NCBI GenBank assembly: GCA_023257035.1
Contig: JALRDI010000127.1
Span: forward strand, 1 to 11,332
Reading direction: 5' to 3'
Length of the DNA stretch: 11,332 nt
Source: Ilumatobacteraceae bacterium
GTDB taxonomy: Bacteria; Actinomycetota; Acidimicrobiia; Acidimicrobiales; Ilumatobacteraceae
Under the pieces are notes generated by a model. It was not told the origin of the DNA. It ran no database searches and worked only from the letters and a program-made list of their open reading frames with translations. The position numbers and the translations under genes are program-made. Below are positions 6,153 through 11,332 of this stretch, one piece after another. Position 1 is the stretch's first letter; each line of letters starts with the position of its first letter.

Positions 6153-7328
6153 TCAGCCCATCTGATCGGCGACTGCAGCCGCCGAAGCTTCAGCGTTACG
6201 AACAAATTCAGTTACTGAATCGCCACCGAACTTGCGCTGAGCCTCATCAGCAAGAACGAGCGCAACCATCGTTTCTGCAACAACTCCCATAGCTGGAACA
6301 GCAGTGACATCAGTTCGTTCTTTGAACGACACCGACGACTCTTTCGTCGCAGTGTCGACGGTCTCAAGCGTGGGAACATTCAGTGTGGCGAGGGGCTTCA
6401 TCGCTGCTCGAGCAACAAGAATTTCGCCCGAAGTGATACCGCCCTCAACACCACCGGCAAGAGAACTCCGGCGTCGGAACGACGACGAGTCGGCGTCCCA
6501 GTGGATCGCGTCGTGAGCATCGCTTCCGCGTCGGCCAGCCACCTCGAAACCGTCGCCAATCTCAACGCCTTTCACTGCCTGAATCGACATCAATGCTTGT
6601 GAAAGAAGGCCATCAATCTTTCGATCCCAATGGACATGAGAGCCGAGCCCAACTGGAACTCCGAAGGCAAGTACCTCAACGACCCCACCGAGCGAATCAC
6701 CGTCTTTTGCGGCCGCCTTGATCTCTTCCACCATTGCGTCAGCGCTTGATGGGTCGAAACAACGAACTGGAGATTCATCAATTGCTGGAAGATCAGCCAT
6801 CGTCGGCACCGATTCGAGAGATGCACGAGCAGTGCCCATTTGAATGACGTGAGACATGATTTCAACGCCAATGTGCGACAACAGTTTCTTTGCTACCGCT
6901 CCAGCTGCGACACGGGCTGCAGTCTCTCGGGCAGATGCCCGCTCAAGCACATCGCGTGCATCGCTGAAACCGTACTTTTGCATTCCGGCAAGATCTGCAT
7001 GACCTGGTCGCACTTTGGTCAGCGGATCCTTCGTTGCGCCAGGCGCCGGTGACATTTCCTCATGCCATTTGTCGCTGCGAAACCACTCTGTGTTTTTGAT
7101 TTCAATCGCCAGCGGCGACCCCAAGGTGCGGCCATGACGCACCCCGCCAAGAAGTGTGAGTTCGTCAACCTCAAAACGCTGACGAGGGCCTCGGCCATAA
7201 CCCAAGCGGCGACGTCCCATCTCCTCTTGAATCTCTTCAACAGTCAATTCGAGGCCAGCAGGTAGCCCCTCAAGCACGACGACAAGAGCCTGACCATGAG
7301 ATTCACCAGCGGTTAACAAGCGGAGCAC
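6153..7328 (-). CDS. aroC: Chorismate synthase
   Basis: A 391-residue chorismate synthase, the last enzyme of the shikimate pathway, which converts EPSP to chorismate using reduced FMN; normally a cytoplasmic homotetramer. Motifs: TAGESHG (6-12) with His11; RRRLGYGRGPRQRFE (39-53); RPGHADLAGMQKYGF (107-121) with His110; ARDVLERASARETA (124-137); AGGVEGGITSGE (291-302); the catalytic-type Asp341 in KERTDVTAVPA; and FGGD (367-370) near the end. The two FMN-loop positions often Asn (SNxAGG, TNGxP) are Ser here, and the GRGxRM motif has Gln for Met, probably lineage traits. The start is GTG; it places the protein at the canonical MLRxLTAGESHG beginning. It follows the aroE stop by 9 bases. FMN reductase, if needed, is not encoded here. 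Confidence 0.97.
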   Translation of the reverse strand: MLRLLTAGESHGQALVVVLEGLPAGLELTVEEIQEEMGRRRLGYGRGPRQRFEVDELTLLGGVRHGRTLGSPLAIEIKNTEWFRSDKWHEEMSPAPGATKDPLTKVRPGHADLAGMQKYGFSDARDVLERASARETAARVAAGAVAKKLLSHIGVEIMSHVIQMGTARASLESVPTMADLPAIDESPVRCFDPSSADAMVEEIKAAAKDGDSLGGVVEVLAFGVPVGLGSHVHWDRKIDGLLSQALMSIQAVKGVEIGDGFEVAGRRGSDAHDAIHWDADSSSFRRRSSLAGGVEGGITSGEILVARAAMKPLATLNVPTLETVDTATKESSVSFKERTDVTAVPAMGVVAETMVALVLADEAQRKFGGDSVTEFVRNAEASAAAVADQMG

Positions 7329-7337
7329 GGTTTGAGG

Positions 7338-8186
7338 CTACCCCGAGCGCCGGCTGAGTTCTGCTTCTGCAGCCACACGCATTTTCAGTGGATCCGGGGA
7401 GAAACCCGTCCATGCCTCGCATTGCAACACTGCTTGATGAACAAGCATTCCAAGGCCATCAACTGTCGTCGCCCCTCGAGCACCTGCGCTCGCTAGCAAC
7501 GCAGTTGTTAACGGGTGATACACGATGTCAGCCACAACATGGCGTTGTGAGATGAGCTCAACCGGCAACGGCACAGCACCGATGTTTTGGTCGAGACCCA
7601 TTCCAACCGATGTTGTGTTTACGACAACATCTGCTGATCTCACTGCATCAGCCATATCTTCTTCGCCAACCGCTTGAGCGCCGTCAACGAGGCCTGCCGT
7701 TGCAACAGCAGCGGAAAATGTCCGGTTTGACACTGTGATTGAACAGCCGTCGATTGCGCCAAGCGCGGCAATAATCGATCGAGCTGCGCCACCTGCGCCG
7801 ACAACATGAACCTTCCTATTGATGAGTTCGACGTCGCACGCATACAAAGAGCGAACGAAACCATCGCCATCAGTGCTCATACCGAGCACTGAACCACTTT
7901 GCAGTGCCACTGCAGTATTCACAGAGCGGAGACGCTCTGATGCCGGGTCAAGTTCGTCGACGGCATTCGCTGCTTCTTCCTTTAGCGGCATGGTGATCGC
8001 AAGACCGGCGAACTCACCTGCCCGCACACGACCGATCACGCCAGCACCGCCTCCGGCTGCAACCTGAAGGCGAACCATCTCCCAGTCGAGACCAGCCGAG
8101 GCAAACGCAGTGTTCTGCATGACTGGTGACAGCGAATGTTCAACGGGGTCACCGACGATCGCCACCCGCTTCGCATCTCGGCTCAT
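7338..8186 (-). CDS. aroE: Shikimate dehydrogenase (NADP+)
   Basis: A 282-residue shikimate dehydrogenase, reducing 3-dehydroshikimate to shikimate with NADPH in the cytoplasm. The substrate domain (about 1-110) has GDPVEHSLSP (12-21) with Ser18 and Ser20, ITMPLK (64-69) with catalytic Lys69, VNTAV (89-93) with Asn90, and STDGDG (104-109) with catalytic Asp106. The Rossmann domain has VGAGGAARS (129-137) and the NADPH-phosphate motif SNRT (153-156), then VNTTSVGM (189-196), IVYHP (221-225) and DGLGMLVHQA (243-252) with Gln251. Two spots are atypical: STDG where most AroE have NTDG, and MPLK where many have VPHK; catalytic residues are kept. The ATG overlaps the mltG stop (ATGA) and has AAAGGGG 8 bases upstream. 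YdiB-type paralogues are less likely given the setting. Confidence 0.95.
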   Translation of the reverse strand: MSRDAKRVAIVGDPVEHSLSPVMQNTAFASAGLDWEMVRLQVAAGGGAGVIGRVRAGEFAGLAITMPLKEEAANAVDELDPASERLRSVNTAVALQSGSVLGMSTDGDGFVRSLYACDVELINRKVHVVGAGGAARSIIAALGAIDGCSITVSNRTFSAAVATAGLVDGAQAVGEEDMADAVRSADVVVNTTSVGMGLDQNIGAVPLPVELISQRHVVADIVYHPLTTALLASAGARGATTVDGLGMLVHQAVLQCEAWTGFSPDPLKMRVAAEAELSRRSG

Positions 8187-9370
8187 CCGAGCAGCCCCTT
8201 TGCTCGTGCAATATCGACATTGGCCAGATGCTGGTCGTAGGTAACTGCGAATACATGAGACCCGTCATCGTCCGCGAGCACGTAATACAGGTAGTTGCAC
8301 CCAACCGTCGGGTCATCAAGAACCGCACATAGCTCGTTACCCGAGGAGGGGTTCGGCGCCGGATTCAATGCGGCACGTATCGATGCGCGACCAGGGTTTG
8401 CAATCGGTGTCGGTGGCAACCCTGGGTACATGTAGGTGTTGTACGGAGAGTCGTTTGCTTTCAACAAGGTGAACGGCGTATCAGTCGGTGATCCGTAGTA
8501 CAGCGTTGCGTCAATCTCAAGATTCATTCCGAGCTCAAGACGGTTGTAGATCACACGTGAAATGAGAGCGCGGTCACCGTCAACCTTGGCTTCTCGCTCA
8601 ATCATCGAGGCAATGATCAATGCCTCATACGGGCTAACTCCAAGAGCGCTCGACCGAAGTGCAAGTTCTTCTTGCAGAGCAACTCGCTCCATCAACTCGA
8701 TCATTCGTTCGATGACCTGACCCTCGTTATCGGCATTCGAGACCTGATACGTGTCAGGGAACAACAAGCCCTCAAGACTTGATGTATCGGCAGGCCTCCA
8801 CGGAACACGCCGAGTTGGATCGCCTGCCAACGAGAGGAATGCATCCGCTGAAAGATTGTCAAGTTCCGATTCAAGCCGGCTCGCGATTTGCTCAACGGTG
8901 AACCCTTCCGGGAACGTGACTCGTCGGTAGGTCTCACTTGGTGAGGTTCTCAACGCACCAAGAACATCGCCCAGATGCGCACCAGGTACGACCCTGTACA
9001 GACCCGGTTCTGGCTCCAACCCGCCCTTTTCGCCCACGTACCAAGAAAACACCCCTGCGTCGGCAATCACTCCGGCTGCCTCAAGCCTCGTACCAATCTC
9101 AGCCACCGTTTCGCCCTCGGCAACGGTGAACGTCACCGGGTCGCCAACTAGTTCTTGTTCGGTCACTCGTTGAATGAGCCACCACCCGGTCGACCCTGCA
9201 GCAAGTATTCCGGCAATTACGAGCCAGGCTGTTCCCCACACCAGCCAGCGGATACGGTCTCCCCGACCTGGGGCACGATCAACATGGGGAACCTCGTCAG
9301 GCAAGTCCCACCCATCGTCATCCCAGCGGTTTCGGGCGTGTTGATCATCAGAGAGCAGGTCAGATCGCAT
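8183..9370 (-). CDS. mltG: Endolytic murein transglycosylase MltG
   Basis: A 395-residue membrane-anchored lytic transglycosylase (YceG-like) that in other bacteria cuts nascent peptidoglycan strands and sets glycan length. Order: an acidic cytoplasmic N-terminus (1-38), one membrane helix (about 42-66), a LysM-like region (about 78-130, FTVAEGETVAEIG), then the catalytic domain with SLEGLLFPDTY (198-208), ASMIEREA (254-261) whose Glu258 matches the E. coli catalytic glutamate, IYNRLELGMNLEIDATLYYG (274-293), YNTYMYPGLPPTPIANPG (310-327) and YLYYVLADDDGSHVF (360-374). A segment of about 20 residues with two cysteines (Cys348, Cys358) sits where E. coli has a short turn. I chose the ATG at 9370: the frame is open to 9466, but that part shadows ruvX and the ATG has a GGAG site. 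The start overlaps ruvX by 11 bases. Confidence 0.95.
   Translation of the reverse strand: MRSDLLSDDQHARNRWDDDGWDLPDEVPHVDRAPGRGDRIRWLVWGTAWLVIAGILAAGSTGWWLIQRVTEQELVGDPVTFTVAEGETVAEIGTRLEAAGVIADAGVFSWYVGEKGGLEPEPGLYRVVPGAHLGDVLGALRTSPSETYRRVTFPEGFTVEQIASRLESELDNLSADAFLSLAGDPTRRVPWRPADTSSLEGLLFPDTYQVSNADNEGQVIERMIELMERVALQEELALRSSALGVSPYEALIIASMIEREAKVDGDRALISRVIYNRLELGMNLEIDATLYYGSPTDTPFTLLKANDSPYNTYMYPGLPPTPIANPGRASIRAALNPAPNPSSGNELCAVLDDPTVGCNYLYYVLADDDGSHVFAVTYDQHLANVDIARAKGLLG
8195..8201 (-). promoter_or_regulatory. Ribosome binding site AAAGGGG for aroE
   Basis: AAAGGGG on the minus strand ends 8 bases before the aroE ATG at 8186 and lies within the last codons of mltG. It supports the ATGA-overlap start. 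Confidence 0.55.
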
Positions 9371-9803
9371 CGCCCGTCGCTCCGGCGTCGATCCAGGATT
9401 GCAACATGATTGCCGCTGCAATTTTGTCGACATGCCGGCGACGTTCTTCGGCGCGTAAACCCGCATCGAGCATCGCTCGGTCTGCGGTCACCGTGGTGAG
9501 ACGCTCATCATGCAACATCACTGGCACAGAGATGAAATTAGCGAGTGCACGAGCAAACTTCCGTGCAGCCTTCGAAGATGGACCCTCCGAACCATCGAGG
9601 TGCAAGGGCAAGCCAACAACAACAGCCGTCGCCTCTTCGTCAGCGATGAGCTTCGCCAATCGTTCAACAGTGAGTTCAGGTGTCTTCTCGCGCTGGATCA
9701 CAGTGAGCGGCGACGCCACCCCTGCCACTCCGACCGCGATGCCGAATCGACGAGATCCAGGGTCAATCCCAATCACCCGTTCGCTCGCAAATGAAGATGT
9801 CAC
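9360..9803 (-). CDS. ruvX: RuvX/YqgF family RNase H-fold protein
   Basis: A 147-residue YqgF-type protein with an RNase H-like fold. The family is annotated as a putative Holliday junction resolvase and has also been linked to 16S rRNA 5'-end maturation and transcription antitermination. Motifs: VIGIDPGSRRFGIAVG (10-25) with the first acidic residue Asp14; VVGLPLHLDGSEG (62-74); DERLTT (99-104) with Glu100; and the C-terminal HVDKIAAAIMLQSWID (124-139) with Asp126, so the three acidic active-site positions are kept. The start is GTG and overlaps the alaS stop by four (GTGA); no strong ribosome site precedes it. The alaS-ruvX-mltG-aroE run is a common actinobacterial and firmicute arrangement. 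Which of the proposed roles applies here cannot be told from sequence. Confidence 0.94.
   Translation of the reverse strand: MTSSFASERVIGIDPGSRRFGIAVGVAGVASPLTVIQREKTPELTVERLAKLIADEEATAVVVGLPLHLDGSEGPSSKAARKFARALANFISVPVMLHDERLTTVTADRAMLDAGLRAEERRRHVDKIAAAIMLQSWIDAGATGDAI
9380..9383 (-). promoter_or_regulatory. Ribosome binding site GGAG that decides the mltG start
   Basis: GGAG on the minus strand ends 9 bases before the ATG at 9370. The longer in-frame candidates (9433, 9466) lie within ruvX, and their extra residues are low-quality sequence not seen in MltG proteins. Confidence 0.5.
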
Positions 9804-11332
9804 AAACTTGTCGCTGCCGTCCGAGCAACCTCTAGAGCCTCATCAATCGCGGCGACGTTCTTACCGCCGGCAGTTGCAACATCACCTTTGCCGCCACCGC
9901 CACCACCAGCTGTCTTGGCTGCGTCTTTGATCAGCGCAGCCGCCTCGACACCATCATCAGACATCACCGCAGACGCAAGCCCAACTCCGCCGGTGTTGGT
10001 TTCGCCGATGAGCACACAACGACGCACTCCGTCAGATTGCCGAACCGCAATCGCCAACTCTCGAAGGTCACCCGAGGCGAGCCCGTCGACTCGTGCGACC
10101 ACAATTCCGTCGACTGCCGTCGCAACAAGTTCAGAAGCCCGCCCCACGGCAAGCTGAAGACGCATCGCCTTGAGTTCGTCTTGCAATGCTTTGATCTCAT
10201 CAAGGCGCCGCTGAACACCCTCGACAACGTCGCTCGTCGTCGACCCGACGAGTCCGGCGACAGCAGACAATGTTGCTTCGTCACGCTGCAGCAATGCAAC
10301 GCTTGACACTCCCGTTACGGCCTCAATACGGCGAAGATTTGATCCAATCGATGATTCGCCAACAATCTTGATCGTGCCGATATCACCCGTTGCGCGCACA
10401 TGAGTGCCACCGCAGAGCTCCGTCGACTTACCGGCCTCGAGGACACGAACAACATCGCCGTATTTGTCGCCGAAGAATGCGATCGCTCCAAGCGACTCCG
10501 CTTCATCTTTCGTCGTCTCAAACGCCCGAACAGGCGAGTTCTCGAGGGTCTCAATGTTTGCAAGACGCTCGATTTCGGCAATCTCGTCGTCAGTGACTGC
10601 CGCGTAATGCGAAAAGTCGAATCTCAAACGATCTGGCCCCACATGCGAACCAGCCTGTTTCACGTGATCGCCAAGCACGTGCCGTAGCGCCCAGTGCAAC
10701 ACGTGTGTGCCGGTGTGGTTCCGGCGGATTGCCGACCGGCGATCAACATCAATCGCTGCCGTCACCTGCGAACCGACCTCAAATGACCCTGAGGTCATCT
10801 TTGCAAGGTGGCGTCGCAAATTTGGGAGAGCGAAGGTGGTGTCGATCACGTCGGCAGTACCGGTAATCCCTGAAATTGTTCCGGTGTCGCCAATCTGACC
10901 GCCGGCCTCAGCGTAGAACGGCGTGCGATCAAGGAAAATTTCAACAGCATCTTCACCATCGGCATCAACCGATGGGATGACAGCAACTACACGTGCTTCA
11001 CAGGAATCATCGGTGTACCCAACAAATTCTGTGACACCGAACTGCTCAAGTACTTCACGATACGAATCGACTCGGCTCTCGTCGGCAGCCCCATCGCGTC
11101 GGGCAGCCTTCGCTCGCTCACGCTGCGCTTCCATTTCAACCTTGAACCCGTCAAGGTCAACGTTGATTGATCGCTCGGCTGCAATTTCTTCGGTGAGCTC
11201 AAGAGGGAACCCGTAGGTGTCATGCAACAAGAATGCGGTTGAACCAGAGAGCTGCTCGCCACGGTCGAGTTCACCGTCGAGACTGCCAAGACCAGTTTTC
11301 AGTGTGTGACGGAAGCGCTCCTCTTCCTTCTC
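9800..11332 (-). CDS. alaS: Alanyl-tRNA synthetase, C-terminal part (5' end beyond the window)
   Basis: The frame is open through the right edge, giving 510 C-terminal residues of a protein usually near 880, so the aminoacylation core is outside the window. The fragment starts in the helical tRNA-recognition region (EERFRHTLKTGLGSLD, 4-19, then DTYGFPLELT, 38-47), continues with FYAEAGGQIGDTG (139-151), and then the editing domain with the zinc ligands of HTGTH (His206, His210) and CGGTH (Cys307, His311), ending in the DHHA1-type C-Ala domain with a glycine run followed by KGDVATAGGKN. It charges tRNA-Ala with alanine and the editing domain hydrolyses Ser- or Gly-tRNA-Ala. A TTG at 11230 is not the start. 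It is the first visible gene of the cluster, so the promoter lies upstream, off the right edge. The stop overlaps the ruvX GTG. Confidence 0.98.
   Translation of the reverse strand, partial: EKEEERFRHTLKTGLGSLDGELDRGEQLSGSTAFLLHDTYGFPLELTEEIAAERSINVDLDGFKVEMEAQRERAKAARRDGAADESRVDSYREVLEQFGVTEFVGYTDDSCEARVVAVIPSVDADGEDAVEIFLDRTPFYAEAGGQIGDTGTISGITGTADVIDTTFALPNLRRHLAKMTSGSFEVGSQVTAAIDVDRRSAIRRNHTGTHVLHWALRHVLGDHVKQAGSHVGPDRLRFDFSHYAAVTDDEIAEIERLANIETLENSPVRAFETTKDEAESLGAIAFFGDKYGDVVRVLEAGKSTELCGGTHVRATGDIGTIKIVGESSIGSNLRRIEAVTGVSSVALLQRDEATLSAVAGLVGSTTSDVVEGVQRRLDEIKALQDELKAMRLQLAVGRASELVATAVDGIVVARVDGLASGDLRELAIAVRQSDGVRRCVLIGETNTGGVGLASAVMSDDGVEAAALIKDAAKTAGGGGGGKGDVATAGGKNVAAIDEALEVARTAATSL

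Noticed and set aside
9371..9466. N-terminal extension of MltG to a start at 9466 or 9433
   Set aside because: It lies inside ruvX, and the ATG at 9370 has a GGAG site and leads into the expected acidic cytoplasmic segment and membrane helix.
9885..9910. Glycine-codon repeat (run of gcc/acc triplets) near the alaS end, looking like a short tandem repeat
   Set aside because: It encodes the glycine-rich loop commonly found in the C-terminal DHHA1-type domain of AlaRS, so it is explained by the protein.
9406..9930. A 174-codon open frame on the plus strand, antisense to ruvX and alaS
   Set aside because: It crosses two well-supported genes, has low-complexity Ser/Arg/Ala-rich content and no credible ribosome site or domain.
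11230..11332. TTG at 11230 as the start of alaS
   Set aside because: The frame continues to the window edge with typical AlaRS sequence (EERFRHTLKTGL), and a whole catalytic domain must precede it.
1..11332. Mobile elements, CRISPR array, tRNA or rRNA genes, riboswitches
   Set aside because: No transposase or integrase motifs, spaced repeats, cloverleaf-like elements or long untranslated leader were seen; the longest gene-free gap is 12 bases.

Overview
This window is almost entirely coding and is dominated by one long, tightly packed minus-strand gene cluster. Read in the direction of transcription (right to left) the order is alaS (3' two-thirds or less, cut by the right edge) - ruvX - mltG - aroE - aroC - aroB - a GNAT acetyltransferase - aroQ - an M24 Xaa-Pro peptidase - efp - nusB - a DUF2079 membrane protein. 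Two small plus-strand genes of unknown function occupy the first 631 bases, the first probably cut by the left edge. They meet the cluster tail to tail with no spacer at all.

The organism is very probably an actinobacterium (Actinomycetota). The order alaS-ruvX-mltG-aroE...aroC...aroB-aroQ-pepQ-efp-nusB is the order remembered from Mycobacterium tuberculosis (Rv2555c to Rv2533c). The middling GC content (mid-50s per cent by eye, not counted), the compact layout and the style of the AroC, AroB and AlaRS sequences make me favour the class Acidimicrobiia or a similar streamlined lineage. That class-level guess is inference.

How the genes work together: aroB, aroQ, aroE and aroC give four steps of the shikimate pathway (3-dehydroquinate synthase, type II dehydroquinase, shikimate dehydrogenase, chorismate synthase). 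Shikimate kinase (aroK) and EPSP synthase (aroA) are not in the window; aroK is the notable absence because in M. tuberculosis it lies between aroC and aroB. alaS, efp and nusB serve translation and transcription, ruvX serves RNA processing or recombination, mltG ends peptidoglycan strands, and the M24 peptidase trims proline-containing peptides.

Eight of the eleven junctions in the cluster are overlaps, mostly ATGA or GTGA stop-start overlaps, and the other three are gaps of 3, 3 and 9 bases. This implies a single transcription unit with translational coupling. The cluster promoter must lie beyond the right edge. No stretch over 12 bases lacks a gene, so I see no room for promoters, riboswitches or RNA genes, and I found no intrinsic terminator, insertion sequence, CRISPR array, tRNA or attachment site. 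I did not find a previously undescribed system. The most useful leads are the missing aroK, the acetyltransferase embedded between aroB and aroQ, a cysteine-bearing insertion in MltG, the 28-base overlap between the peptidase gene and efp, the zero-spacer convergent junction, and the two small unknown proteins.
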